From NCBI GenBank assembly GCA_951217055.1, contig OX578278.1, positions 31,447,105 through 31,511,104 on the forward strand: a stretch of 64,000 nt of DNA. Reading direction: 5' to 3'. Position numbers and translations under genes: made by a program. Under the pieces are notes generated by a model. It searched no databases. It had not been told where the DNA came from and saw only the letters and a list, made by a program, of their open reading frames with translations. Shown here piece after piece: positions 26,576 to 39,627 of the stretch. Source of the DNA: Gerris lacustris (Eukaryota > Arthropoda > Insecta > Hemiptera > Gerridae). The stretch's first letter is position 1. Each line of letters begins with the position of its first letter.

Positions 26576-27573
26576 AAATTTCAAAATCGGTGAGCCAAAT
26601 TTCATTAATATCCCCACAATAGTTTCTCTTAATATTTACGTTTATATGAAAGTAAAAAGACACATAATAATAAGTAGGTGACATTTTTACTTGCATACTC
26701 TGTATAAATATACCTAAGAAGGTATCAAGAATCTATAAGCAAGTTAAGAAAACTTCACGAAATGTCAAAGTTACTTCCCCGCTCCTTTGATTTCTTGAAT
26801 AATATCAGAGGTAAAGGGGGAGAGGTAGGATTACATTTTTACTCGAAATATAATCACAGAGTTCAAGTTCAAAGCAAAGTCAAACGAAATATACTTAAGA
26901 CGACAGCAGAAAAACATGCCTAATTTGTCCATCAAACTTTACACAAGAAGCTTTCTTTATACAAGAAGTATTTTCGTTGTAACCAATTTCTTTCTATGAA
27001 AATGTGAATGAATTAAATACGATATAATAAATATCAAATGCGATAATATAAACAGATCAGTTATTTAACTTTCTTTTTTTTAAACTTTCTAGGTTTATTA
27101 ATTTATTGAAATATAATCACATAGAGTTATTTTTTAATTTGATGGATTTACAAACTGCTGTCGAGAAACATTAGATGTTAGCTATTTTACTAAATATATT
27201 ATAATATTACTGACTATCTAGATAACATAGAGTTTCCTAAATCCTTCTTCCTCATTTTCGCCATCTTGATTCAATATAGTGAATTGAAAAATTTTTTTTA
27301 AGCGAGCACCTAAGGAGTAAGAGAAACCTATAAGTACCACCCTCGGGATCATCATGATAATATTTGAATCTCCAGTGGCAAAACATTTTTAAAACATAAA
27401 TATAACCTACCTACAAAATTTCAAGGTAATAGGTCAAGTGGTTTCACTTTTACCGAAATTTCTAGTTCGTAGTTCTAAGCAGAAGTCAGGGAGTTAATAT
27501 TTTATACACATTAATTGCTAGTAATACACTTATATTTAACTCAAAAATCCAAAACATAGAGCTGGATACATAC

Positions 27574-27739
27574 CTCGTGATCGTGTATTTTGCGTGCGAC
27601 TACTCTGAATGTGTTGTTGGAATGATTCTGGAAGATGTGAACTTTGGACGGACCCTGTGAGCTGCCGCTGGGTACCCACTTCTTGGCACTGTCATCATAC
27701 ACCATCACACTAGCACGAGCACTCACTATGCTCTGCTCA
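27574..27739 (-). CDS. ena: ena exon: first half of EVH1 domain
   Basis: The acceptor is TGTGTTTCAG followed by TGAGCAGAGC, and the donor is GAG|GTATGT. The length is 166 bp: one base finishing a serine codon, then 55 codons, ending in phase 0. The peptide begins EQSIVSARASVMVYDDSAKKW and ends RVVARKIHDHE, diagnostic of the N-terminus of insect Enabled. The tyrosine in VYDD and the tryptophan in KKW are two members of the EVH1 aromatic ligand-binding triad. This exon has no ATG before its first serine, so the start codon must lie in an upstream exon, which must end with two bases of a codon. A (CAA)n stretch lies immediately 5' of the acceptor. Confidence 0.96.
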
Positions 27740-27884
27740 CTGAAACACAACAACAACAACAACAACAGTTAGATAATTCTTGGCTAAAATACTAACAAAA
27801 AGTATAATGTAGCTTACCGAAGCTACATATTATACGAATACATTGTGATCGTTCTAAGAACAACATTTTATCTCCAATGCGTAT

Positions 27885-28300
27885 GCGGTTGAAATTAAAA
27901 TGGGGCGATCTGTGAGCTACCGATTTTTTAGCTATGATTTTTGACAAACCGTCCAAATTTCTTCAAAAATTGGATGGGTAATTTTAAAGATATAGGAGTG
28001 TTATTATTATTGGTGAAAACAAAGAATTGGCGCTAAGGGTGAAAACTTATTTGGGCCATAACATTGCGCTAATTTTTACAAACCATCTAAATTTCATTAA
28101 AGTCAGACGAGTAGTTTTTAAGATATTATGATGGATCGCAAAAATGTCGAACAATCGGCAGCCACGAGAACAAAAATATTCCGTAATGTCTGAAACGTTC
28201 TTCTGTCCAAGATTTTTTTTTAATTTGAAGACATAAAAAATTAATTCTTCAGAATGATTGTCAGCTTCCTTTGCTTTCGGTAAGCTTGGAAGCAAAATAA
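27885..28300. repeat. GGGACCA/CTTCCG dispersed repeat, copy 2
   Basis: Contains GGTTGAAATTAAAATGGGGCGATC, AAAGTCAGACGAGTAGTTTTTAAG, GGATCGCAAAAATGTCGAACAATCG, ATGTCTGAAACG and TCAGCTTCCTTTGCTTTCGGTAAGC. It lies in the ena first intron, about 150 bp upstream of the EVH1 exon. Confidence 0.7.
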
Positions 28301-29014
28301 ATGCTTTAACAGCCTAGTTACACATAAAAGCAAAACAAGACTATTTAACATAAAGTTGTCCTTAGTTAATTAACAACATTAGTAAAATATTCTTCCCATC
28401 TGACTTCACTGTCATGAAAAAAAAAAAACATTGTGTACTCATGAATAATAAAGCATAATAAAAAAAAAACTGTTTCCTTTTCAAATTGGCACTGTATATA
28501 ACAGGCGTTTATATTGCTCCCCCCAAACAAGTATCTTCAGTTCCATTAATTAATTGGGGGGCTCATAAATAATAATCTTGAACGGTGCCTAAAAAAAAAA
28601 GAGAGCCGAGATATATATATAGAGAGAGAGAATTAAGTAGAAGGGTGCAAAGATAAGATTGGTGAGATAGGCTAGAGAATATTAAATAAAAACCTAATGT
28701 AATGTGGCAACACTGGAAACCCGGGTCAGGGAAGAAGGAAGGCGAAATAGAAAACTCTATTATAATATTATGGTATAGGACTTTTGATCGAATTTTTTTT
28801 AATAGAATATAAGGAAATGGAGGAAAAGAAAGAAAAAATAGAACAACCTGATACATAATGACATCAAGTCTAGAAATAATATAGAATATAGAATAGAAAT
28901 AAATATATTAAAGAAAATAAATAAAACGAAGGAATTATTAAGGATAAATAGAACGAATGGTCACAGGAGATTTGGATTTGTTTATAGCTTCCCAGTGAGG
29001 TCACACTTAAATGT

Positions 29015-29395
29015 AAATGTTGAAATTAATATGGGACCATCTATGAACGATTTTCAAGAGATTTCCTAAAAATCGGATGAGTACTTTTTAAGATATAGTT
29101 GTTAGTAAAAACAAGTTTGTTTAAGGGGAAGGAAGCAATATGGCCACAAAGGGTTAAAATCACAATGACATTTTTATGACATATATTATCTAAATTAAAA
29201 TACAATCAGACTAGTATAGTTTTTAAGATATAGTGGTTCGCAAAAATGTTGATGGACAGACCGGCAGATAACAATTTTTTCTTCATATCTGAAACGGATT
29301 TCTATCCATGACCATGAAAGTTTGAAATCGGAGATATAAAACAATTTAGTTCTTCAGAATTATCACAATGGTATCTTCTACCACCACTTATGGGG
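29015..29395. repeat. GGGACCA/CTTCCG dispersed repeat, copy 3
   Basis: Contains GTTGAAATTAATATGGGACCATC, AAATCGGATGAGTACTTTTTAAG, TGGTTCGCAAAAATG, TATCTGAAACGGATTTC and GAAATCGGAGATATAAAAC. The closing CTTCCG block has decayed. Confidence 0.7.
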
Positions 29396-29955
29396 TGAAT
29401 CAAAAAGTACGATTGCAAGGCTGCGTGTTAAGTAGTAGAAATTTTAAATCAAATGTTTCTCCATGACGGAATCCCCTAGTATAAAATTTTAACGGGGGGG
29501 GGGACGCTAAATTATAGAAATCCCATAACGTTAGCCCACCGGAGAATTGTACTAAAATAGAGGACGGTAAGCATCACTAACAAAACATACGAACGAGAAG
29601 TTCGTGAAACTTGGACGACACAACACTTAAATGAGAGACATCGCGTGATATCTTTAGATTATCGTTCAAAGGCTGGCTCAATTCCAGCTAACAATTTGTT
29701 GGAAGTGTTTTACACTTCCTTAACTCTCCGGTCTTATATCTTAGTTAAGGTCATAAATTAACTTGTTTCACAGCATCGGAACTTCGCACTCAAATCAAAT
29801 ACTTTAAAAAACAAGACATAATGATATTTATACCAATTTAGTTTTATAAACACACGTTTTCCATAAAATAAAATAAAAAATGTTTAGCACTCTTACAATT
29901 CTTGTTCAAGCGGCAGTGCAATAAACAATCGCGCATGAGCCGAACAAGAGTTTGC

Positions 29956-30009
29956 AATAAACAACTGCGCATGTACCAACAAGAGTTGGTACATGCGCAG
30001 TTGTTTATT
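29956..30009. repeat. perfect hairpin with GCGCATG arms
   Basis: Arms AATAAACAACTGCGCATGTA and complement, with an ACCAACAAGAGTTGGT tip. A decayed half-copy (CAATAAACAATCGCGCATGA) stands just before it at 29920. Confidence 0.85.
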
Positions 30010-31253
30010 ATTCTTATTTTACTCCCGTAAACCTTTTACAGTTCATCCAATTCAGGAAATGAAGAGAAAGCAGAAGGAAGTAAGCATTATCTCCATAAAG
30101 ATGAATAAATTTGTCTTTTTAGGAGAGGATTTTACGGGTTCTCTGAACATAAGCATCCTTCATTTTAAGTCTGCATGGTAAAAGTGACATTCGTTAACGA
30201 CCTTTTAAAGAATACAAGTGTGAGTCACGTTTCCACATACAACGCACAAATGCGGAATGTCCTACTTTTCTGCAAGTATACAAATTTTGTGTAAAGAAAT
30301 AGAAGCTCGCGAAAATGAACACCTATTTACCTCAACACCCTTTTCCTCTACCAACAATCATAACAACCCTACTTTTCCTGTAGTTTTATTCATTTTCAGA
30401 AGGATAAACACTTCTTTTTTCAGTAATAACTCTTTAGAATATAAAAAAACCTTTTACCTGTTTAGTTTAGTAAACTCTGTCGGTTATATTGTCAAATCTT
30501 GTAATTTAATTGCAGCTTATTTTTTAATGTTCTATCGTCATTAAACTAGTAGAACACTTATGAAAAGCAATATAAAATAAATTAAAAAATTACTCGCGCT
30601 TTTATTTTAAACAGTATATGCGTATAATCTATTACCATGCTTGTCTATTTCAATTATGCCTGTCTATTTGTGTCAAAAAACTTATCAACACAAATGTCGT
30701 AATCGATGGTGGCACAATCTGATAGTTTCAGATCAAAACCGATATTTAATCATTTGTTTTAATAAAGTACAGATTTTTATTGATTTTATTTGGAGTGCTG
30801 ACAGACTGTACTATACATATAAAATTCTTATTATAATGAATTAATTATTAATTCAATATAATTAAGAATTAAAAATGATCAAATTATAGATTAAAATAAC
30901 AGCTTTATGTAAAACCGCGATGGCATTAAAACCGCATTTGAAGGACTCCTGATATTTAAAAAACCTGAGTAGAATAGTTCAAACTAAATGCCAAGTTATG
31001 AGTTAATATTTAAAATCTACTTTAAACTATAATAGAAATAGATTAAACAACACAATGTTAATATACTCAAGATCCAATCTATCAAATCATATTATATATC
31101 TACACTGTTCATTTACAAGTATAATAAGAAAAGGGGGTGAGAAGAAAGAAATATTGTTGTATAGTTACAACTTTGCTTTATCTGGACACGTGTATCGCTT
31201 TAGTATAAAAGAAAACATTTAACCCTAAAAAAAAAAAAAACCAACAGATTATA

Positions 31254-31590
31254 GCATTAGTTTGGTAGCTGTCCAGCTATAACACCCAAGGCAACGAGAA
31301 ACAACAAACTTCACAGCATTTATTGGTTGCTAAACTTTAAGTTAGCATTATTTAGTAGTTGTCCAACTACAATAGTATTACTTGGTAGTTTTCAAACTAT
31401 AACAAAGCATTATTCGGTAGTTGTCCAACTATAACATAGCATTAGTTGGTATTTGTTCAACTTTAACACCCAAGGTTTTACAATAAACAACAAACTTCAT
31501 TGCATTAGTTAGTAGTTGTAACAAACAACAAACTTCATAGCATTAGTTGGTAGTTCTCCAACAACAACAAAGTGTTACTTGGTAGTCGCC
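31254..31590. repeat. 32-bp tandem repeat with a 30-bp optional insert
   Basis: About nine units starting GCATTAGTTGGTAGTTGTCCA then ACTATAACA. Some units carry an extra ACAACAAACTTCATA segment that roughly doubles the length to 62 bp. Each unit contains a small GTAGTTGTCCAACTA inverted repeat. Confidence 0.85.
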
Positions 31591-32566
31591 ATAATACTAA
31601 CAAGAACAAACTAACGGTGGACCATAAGTAACTTTAATTGTAACGTTTCCAAACTTAAGTAACATAAGTTCTGTATTCTTGACATAAAAGTATAATTAAG
31701 TTAAGATGAAATTTAAACTATCTGCAACTTGGTAGGGGATGAGGTGAAGGATGACTGATAATGAGTAATTGTAATAAATAACAACTAATCCTTTAAGTAT
31801 TGTTCACATCTATTGTAATATATTATACTGTATGATTCATATTGAATTTATCATTGCAATCAGAAACAGTTACGAGTGAAGTTCATAAAAATAAATGTTT
31901 GGCTTTTATTTTCCCTAATTGGGATAGAGTCGTCAGTGCGCAAGAAGAAGTTTTATTATAAGCGAGGTTCGGGGCCACCTTGAGCCATGAACTTGAAGTC
32001 AGCAATCATAACAAGTTCCTGATGTCATGTAATAATGATAAAATGACGCTTAAGGTGAGAGGAGTTCATCAACTTCATAGCATGAATAACAGGTCTTCGC
32101 TCGTAAGATTTTATGTTCCCTTCGTAAATTTTACTTCCTCTCTACATATATTGAAAGAAAGTATTGAGATTGACACAAATATTTTATTTTTAATGGATTT
32201 ACAAGATTTAAAGATCCTAGAAGTCCAAAAAAATGACTGTACAGTTACCCTCTGTCGCAGGCGACCCAGAACAGAGCAGCAAAGTTTTCTTAAACCGCAG
32301 AAATATACGAAACCGCCCGAATTAAGGGCAGTACTTCACCACACGTGGCCTACCCTGAATGTATAATACTGTCCAGGGGTATCCAACTCCAGTATTCTAG
32401 AGGTGTAAGAGCACTAGCGCTCCACGAGAATATGGTGGTTAAAATTGTAAACTACTTATGATCTTTTGACATTTGTACTATTTTGTAAATAAACAATACA
32501 ATAGTTATTTATGTAACTAGGCAGCAAAATGGAATTTTACTGACGAGTGATTAGATTAGCCTCCGA

Positions 32567-32664
32567 GCCGAAGGCGAGGACAGGCTATGATAATTAACTG
32601 CCGAGGCGAAGCCGAGGCAGGTAATTTACCTATTTGACTGCCGAGGCGAAGCCGAGGCAGGCAA
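32567..32664. repeat. GC-rich GCCGAGGCGAAGCCGAGGC repeats
   Basis: Three copies: CTCCGAGCCGAAGGCGAGGA, then two of CTGCCGAGGCGAAGCCGAGG followed by CAGG. The GC content contrasts strongly with the AT-rich surroundings. It may be the end of a transposon family or a small CpG-rich island. Confidence 0.75.
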
Positions 32665-32752
32665 TGAATAAACGAGGCAGAAATGTTTCCTTTGCTGCCT
32701 TGTTGCATACAATATTTTATCTACTTGCGGAAGAAAAATGAAGCTGCTAAAA

Positions 32753-32814
32753 TGTTATCTTTATTAATATAACATAGTTAATAACTATGTGTCATATTAA
32801 TAAAGATAATAACA
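32753..32814. repeat. 62-bp AT-rich palindrome
   Basis: TGTTATCTTTATTAATATAA in one arm and TATTAATAAAGATAATAACA in the other, with CATAGTTAATAACTATG at the centre. Nearly perfect. Confidence 0.85.
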
Positions 32815-33355
32815 TATGTATTAACTAAAATTAATGTTCAAATAAGAAACTTGGGAATAATAACAATAAGTGAAAAGCAAACTCAATCTATAAAACAACA
32901 AAATACAAAACACACGTTTATAACACACATAACTTCTAAATGAATAATGCACGCAATATAAAATATTTATTTATATTTTTACTAAAAAATTAATAAAAGT
33001 GTTAAAGATATCTTCTATTGCTTAAAAGAAAAGAAGTAGCTAGGATACATCAAGAAAAGTAGCTAGTTTAATCTAGAAAGATTTCAATAATAAAAATAAT
33101 ATGGATGTTCAATGTTTACATGACGCTACAGTTTAGTCAGTGACTCTACTATTTTTTTTTAATTAAAGATCTACTAATCATTGAACTTATTTAACAGAAT
33201 TAACAAATATAGACAAATTATTTTATTATTAAAACGTTTATTTATTATTAAATATTACTTATTTAACTATAATATATAATGTTATAAGATAGAGATAATA
33301 GTATAAACTGTTCTTGCCAAAATAAGAGGTTATGACACGCAGTGGTAAACACTGT

Positions 33356-33407
33356 TACTTTCTCTGCCTAGGCAGGGAAATATTTCCCTGCCTAGGCAGA
33401 GAAAGTA
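33356..33407. repeat. perfect 52-bp palindrome
   Basis: TACTTTCTCTGCCTAGGCAG then GGAAAT, followed directly by its exact complement, no loop. Each arm itself contains the palindrome CTGCCTAGGCAG. Decayed pieces of the same sequence (CTTTCCTG, AGGGAAATAGTACTTTCC) continue to about 33485. Confidence 0.9.
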
Positions 33408-33544
33408 CTTTCCTGACTGTTTTAACTACTTTCCTGCTTGTTTTTAATATTTTAATGACAAATCAGGGAAATAGTACTTTCCAGCCTAAAAACAGTTAAG
33501 TAATTTTTAATTTTGCTGCCGCGGGTAGATAAAAAAATAAACAG

Positions 33545-33612
33545 CCTCGGTGGCCGAATGAGATGCGCGATAGCTCAGAATGAGAAAGTTCCCGGGTTCG
33601 AATCTAGTAAAT
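33545..33612 (+). mobile_element. tRNA-like SINE head
   Basis: GCCTCGGTGGCCGAATGAGATG followed 45 bases later by CCCGGGTTCGAATCTAG gives A-box and B-box motifs with tRNA-like spacing. The sequence beyond (to about 33730) may be the SINE body. The acceptor stem does not pair well, so a functional tRNA is unlikely. Confidence 0.55.
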
Positions 33613-35349
33613 TGACAAATTAATTTATTAATTTATTTCTTTGAATTAAGAAGCTCTATATCTTTTGAATGGTGTAAAAGATTTAGTTAATTCCCGTGGA
33701 GCTCTAGTAGTCTAACACAGGTAGATAAAGAGGGGAGTTGGAAATCTTTCCGTTTAAGGATTCTATAATCGCTGATACTGTCTAATTTGAATGAAATTTT
33801 GCGCACACCTTATAAATCCGAAATGTCATCTTTCGGACAAGTTGGTTCACCAGCAAAAAAATAAATAACAATAAATGTTAAATCGTTTGTTATATAACGA
33901 CTTGAAACAAAAGCCGTTCAATGCATTTTATTATCTAAACGCAATGAATCTATACTCCGATTTTGTTTTATTACACGGAATATTTTTTTCTTACAAACTA
34001 TACGACCAATGAAACATTCCATAAAAACAGTTTTTAGTTTTTGACAAAGAATAACTATTCTTTTTTTTAAATATTTCGTTGATTGGTAAAAAAAATTGAG
34101 GGGGGAGGGACATGAAAAAGGCAATTTTTTAAGGACACAGGCATAATGATGAATAAATGTTACAAAAACAAAACTAATAACACCCCCTCATCACCCATTT
34201 CCATTCAACAACATGTTTAACACATTCTTGATTATTGATATTTGCAGATTCCTTATTTTCTTCCTTAGTTTGGTTTAGTCAACACATAACATAACTTTAA
34301 AGTATCAAAGTTTTGTGTTGGGTACTTTCGGAGAACAGGAGCGTTACTGACATACAGACAAACACAGGAAATTAAGGGACCTCGGATTTGCCTACGGCGT
34401 GGAGGAGTACATTTTGATTTAAGATCGATCTTGAATCTAAAAATGAAATTAATTCTCATTGTTTAACAATTCTGATCTATTTATCCTTAGTGTTGCGATC
34501 ACGTGAGGTTTAATATTAATTATATTTTGCTGAATAACAATTGAGAACCAATTTTTATTAGATTGTGATAAAAGTTTTGCCTACAGATTCTAAAAACGGC
34601 ATTTTATTGTTCAACGACATTAAACAATGAAATAACTTCTTTAAGTGGTCTTCAAAGTTTTAAATCGTGAAAAGTAGAGGAATAATAAAAGGCAAGAAAG
34701 TATACACACAAAACAAAAACATTTATCCATATCTGCTTCATTTTACGGTCAATGATTTTAGCGGTGTCAGTTGAAAATAAAAGGTAAAAAGTGACAGGAG
34801 CTGAAAAGGTGAAGGACGATGTCAGTAGACGGAATGAAAAGTTTAAAGAACCAGGTCCAAAGTCCTTGGATGTAAAGACGAAACAAGAAAGGAGGCATCG
34901 CCTCTTTCATACGCCACTTCAGTACGCAGCAGTCCACCTTCCAATCCATCCCATAAATGGACAAGCCAATTTTCAAAACGTAAAATAAAAGTTAACTTAT
35001 GACCTATGTTTGAAGTTTAAGATACACGTAGATAATTTTAAGAAAATTTGAAGACAAGAAATTAAATAAATTATTCTGAAACTTAATCAGGTTCATGACG
35101 AATGTAATTTCAGGATAATGACGAAAACCATCAAGTATTATAATTCAACTTCAAATTAATATGGTTAACTTACTTTTTGCCTTCTTAATTTTCAGCTAAA
35201 TCAAATTTATTTTCTCAGATTTTTGCAGTAAACGACTAATGTGGTTAGATTCTTATTTAATTCTTCGACTATTCTTTTAGAGTTATCTATCGAAATAGTC
35301 GGAATATTATTTAATAAAAAAAATGTTTTCACGTCTATTTTCAAGGGGT

Positions 35350-35592
35350 AAATGCATCCAAATTTACAGCTAAAATACATTACTCGATTTCACCTCGAAG
35401 TATGATTTTTCTGAACTTGTATGCAACATATAAACGTAACACGTCCAGTCGTTCAGGCTCTACGCGTCTGCATTGACTGCAAACAATTTTTAAAAACCAC
35501 TTTTTTAGTCCTCAAATCCATTACATTTTCAAAATCGAATATTCACGTCATTACAGTACTTTCTCTCTATATACTACGTACATGAGAAAGTA
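35350..35592. repeat. partial copy of the CTTTCTCATA-ended repeat
   Basis: Carries CACCTCGAAGTATGATTTTTC, the CAGGCTCTACGCGTCTGCA phrase and an end ACATGAGAAAGTAAAA. The left half is missing or degraded. Confidence 0.65.
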
Positions 35593-38500
35593 AAAAAAAA
35601 AAACATCAGAAAGCAATAAGAAATTTCCTTGAGTACTAAGAACGCTTCAATTTTAAAAAATATTTGACGATTATTATCCGGATCCAAAAGGGGGCTAGTC
35701 CCAGAGCCACCCGGCACGATCTAACATAAATCAACATTTACTCTGTCATCAAAATCGTGAAATAAACACTGCATTAAACAAATCAAATTAATTAAATTGA
35801 ATCATTCTTATAATAATCTACCTCTACATTAAAAATTATTTTTATTTACTATTACGACGTCACCTCGAAATGATTTGTTATTGTTAAGCTAAAGCAACCT
35901 CATTTATTATAAAAATAAATGTTTGTTTTGATTTGTTGGTCTTCAAATAGATATAATAACTTATCTGAATTAATTTACTTCATTTTAAATTTTTTATACA
36001 TAAAAAATAAGCCCGTTTCCACGGGCTTAACTGACGGCTAGGAGTTTTATAATAAGAAAATCCACTTTAGATCCTTAATTGGATATTAGGTTAAAGAGTA
36101 CTCTAGAAGTTACACTTAATGGTGTAAAATATTTTTGTAATGATTATGAAATCTATATTCAGCTTGGTAAGGGGAAAACAAGTTTCTTTATAATCCTCAT
36201 GACTCATTTTCTAACCTCAATACTTTTAAAATTGACAGAACGTTTTAGTTATAAGTATCTAAGTTTTCCGGTAAAGCATTACTTGAGTAATCATGGGGCT
36301 TAACATTCCATAAAAAATGTTTGGAATAGTTGAAGAAAAACATAGTCGGAATTTTTAACCTTCCGAATCACGCACTTACACAGGAAACATTAATAGTTAT
36401 CTTTATATACATAAAGATTAAAGTTTGGTCTGTGAATTAATCAGAGTTGCAAAATTGATAGATACTTTTTCATTTCATACATTAGAAAAACCAAAACCGG
36501 CCTCACAGCTGTAATAAACTTCAGCTATGCGATATGTCGACTGTGAACCAAATTATATTTGATAATAGCGAGGCCCAGTCACAAGTTGAAAACAGAATTA
36601 AATATTTACCGAAAGAAAAGTGTATTTTTTATGGTAAAGAATGGAGAAGATTTCATTCTTGTTAACACTTGTTGTTCGCACCAGGGGGAGGTTTTCCTGA
36701 CCTGGCCACGAAATTGTAAAAAGGAATAAATTAAAATAATAAAAATAGAAATGTGTTTAGCGGACTGCAGGTTATATTTAGGTGATATGTACATAATAAT
36801 GAATAATATGATAATAAGGCCTTGTAAATAAGAGTTAGCTGAATATGGAGAGGTGAGGTGAAGTGTGGTGAGTTGGTGCCTTGGTGATATGTAGAGATGC
36901 CGGATGCCAGCACTAATAAATACCATTTACTTCTCTGGATTCCATGGTGAAGTAAAGGCTTGTTTTCTGGATACCAGATAAACCGGATAAATCATGGATG
37001 CCACAGATTTATCCAGATAAAAACTTGTACTAAATCACTTGCACAGAAAAATGGCCACTGCTCACATTGGCTAGACTCACATTTGGTTCTCTTCACTCTC
37101 ATCTTCCCTCCAAATTTGGGCCGTTAAATATTCAAATATTTAAAATTCGGAGCAGTTTTGCCTGCGGAGGAAGATCCAGACATCTAAATAAAGACCTATA
37201 TGGGCCCCTTCAGATACTATCTGGGCCGGTCTGTTTGAATGAACCCGGGTATTCTGCAGAGCGGGTTTGGTATGTCGATGTAGGTAGAGGTGTCAAGAAG
37301 CTGATGTAAAGCAGTGTTCAAGCGATCTTGAACACTTGTAGAAAAAAAAAATAGAGTTTTCCGAAAGGTCGGTAACTTTACAATTCCGATTTTTCCTTTT
37401 TGACTGATTCTCGGCACTATCCAGTTATTATCTACATATAAAAAGATGAGTTTCTGTACGTTTAAACGCCATTATACAAATCTATAGTCTCGATGACATT
37501 TTTGCACACATGAACTTCTAAAACAAAAGGATATTTCTATCTATAATAGAAGTAGTTAGATGCTACACAAATAAAATAAATATCTATATTAGACAAATAA
37601 GCCTTACGCCTTACCAACCCTTGGCTAATCCAGTTGACAGTTCCCTTTATTTTAACAGTTATGAGGTAGTTGTAATGGTATGCTAATCCACTGTACTAAA
37701 AAATCCAGGTATTCAGGTGCGATAAAAATAGTATTTAGGAGTTGGAAAATTCCAGTGATAATAATCCTTCTTGGACAGTAAGTCTGTGTAAAAACTACTC
37801 TGGGTTACTTCGTTTCTCTATTTTTACAGTTATCTCTTTTAACAACCCTAAACTTAAACGCAGACTAACACAAATTTCCCTTAATTTTGATTTTTTACCT
37901 CGTTGTCTTATCTCAACATAAAAATGGTAAGTACTTGCTATTCACTGACAATATCAATTTCCAGTCATCAGAAACAGAACTGCAAAAAATATTTTGTAAT
38001 TGAAATTTTAATAAATCACAAACGGGAATCACTTTATTAACAAAACTAACCATTTTTAGAGTTTCGCCGGTAAGACCAAAAAAAAAACCTTTTCTTTTGA
38101 ATCGGTAGAGATGAAAACATGAAAACTTGGCAGTATTAAAGATCTTTTTGACGCGTACACAGGAAAAGTATATCGAACTCAAAATTATCAGCCATTCAAA
38201 TCCAAAATGACAGATAATTCAAGTTGCACGATTTTTTTTTTTTTTAATTTTGAGTGGGGTATCAAATAAAAGGTATTAATGATTAGATTAAAAAAATATA
38301 TAACACTTGTGGAAATTGTTTAATTTTCCACGCCATTTTGTCGATTAAAACAAACTTTTAACACATTTTTGTTTAAATCCCCAGACGATTTGAATTAATT
38401 TATTTTTTATTAAAGTAAGATTTATCTCCCCTGAGCAAATAAATACTCAAAACCGTAGACAAAGTAAAACAGCGCTAAAAGAATAATTTCCAACTTAATT

Positions 38501-39453
38501 ATTTTGTAAATAGTAGAGAATAAATGGCTGATGTAATGAAGTTGTTGAAATCAGGTTGGCAACACTGCTTTTGAGCCCTCATTTGTGAGTTAAGCTAATA
38601 TGACCATTGATTTGTTTACACCTGCTTCTAAAATAATAACCTAAATAAACTTCTACTAATTTAATATCAATATAACATGCACGTGTATGCATTTTCTCAC
38701 TCCTGGGGATACAATATTGTATGTACGTCAGGAGTGAAGTGCTATAACTCCCTCGCGATAATTATCTCCCTCGGCAGCGTCTCCGAAGCTAATTAGCGCT
38801 ATACGCCTCGGGATTTAGGAATCGTAGCTCCCGGCTTCATTCTCATTTGGCTTCACCTCAAGAACCAACTTAGTCGCACAGGGAATAATGGCTTACTTAC
38901 TCCCTTGGTGCACAAATAAACTACTATTTTTTCTATCACTTGCATTGTTTAAGTTTGTATAGATTTCATTCAGTTTTGAGTTAAATTTACTTGTGTTGAA
39001 AACTCTTGAGGCGTAGATTAAGACAATTAAGATCATTGTAAGATTATATTTAATCTTGATAAAAAAAAATGGTTACTTATCGTGCCCAATAATAAAATAA
39101 TAAGATGACTAATTCTTTCATACAATAATTAGCCTCCAAACTGCGAATCAAAGGTGATATTATTCTTAATAATGAAATGAATTATGTATAATATAGTCCT
39201 GATTCTTTTCTATAAAGGCTTTGGAACCGAAACTATATTTAGAAATTTTATTTAATCGCTTGGCCTTTCGTGATAATGGGAAATGCGAAACATAGACACT
39301 GATTCCTAGCATGAGACCCACACGAAGCGTGGGTGAAGACTAGTTTTCAATAAGACTAAGCTAAAATTAGTTTACAAAACAAAACAATGAAGAAACTGTC
39401 CCTTTAAAAGTAAACAGGTTCGACAGTAAATAAAAAAAAAAAAAAAAACTCTA

Positions 39454-39627
39454 GGTTAGCGCACTCGACTCTGAAACCAAGGTCTAAACCCCGGCTGTGA
39501 GTTCGAATCCCAGCGGGGTTAAATTCTATGTTTCACACTGATGATCTCTTCAATTAGATGAGTAAAGTGGCCGGATAACCCCCGTCCTGTAATAACCCTG
39601 GCAGTCGATCGGGACTAAACCCAAAAG
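39454..39627 (+). mobile_element. tRNA-derived SINE, 5'-truncated, with target duplication
   Basis: It starts GGTTAGCGCACTCGACTC (D-arm/A-box region of a tRNA) and has a B-box AGTTCGAATCCC near 39500. A non-tRNA body with TGGCCGGATAACCCCCG and a short A-rich 3' end follows. An A-rich repeat ending AAAAAACTCTA flanks it at 39441-39453 and 39628-39640. The first few tRNA bases are missing, so this copy is truncated at its 5' end. Confidence 0.75.

Noticed and set aside
31980..32366. 128-codon plus-strand frame
   Set aside because: It starts at TTG rather than ATG, has no motif that I recognise, and is flanked by repeats. The longest frame in the window is expected to reach this length by chance.
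36008..36031. AAGCCCGTTTCCACGGGCTTA hairpin like a bacterial terminator
   Set aside because: Rho-independent terminators do not apply in this eukaryotic setting, and no T run or gene precedes it.
37067..37309. 80-codon plus-strand frame ending VGRGVKKLM
   Set aside because: It begins at TTG and has no recognisable motif. It might be a relic of transposon coding sequence, but I cannot support it.
39454..39520. Functional tRNA gene
   Set aside because: The B-box is good but the 5' acceptor arm is missing and the unit has a SINE body and target duplication.
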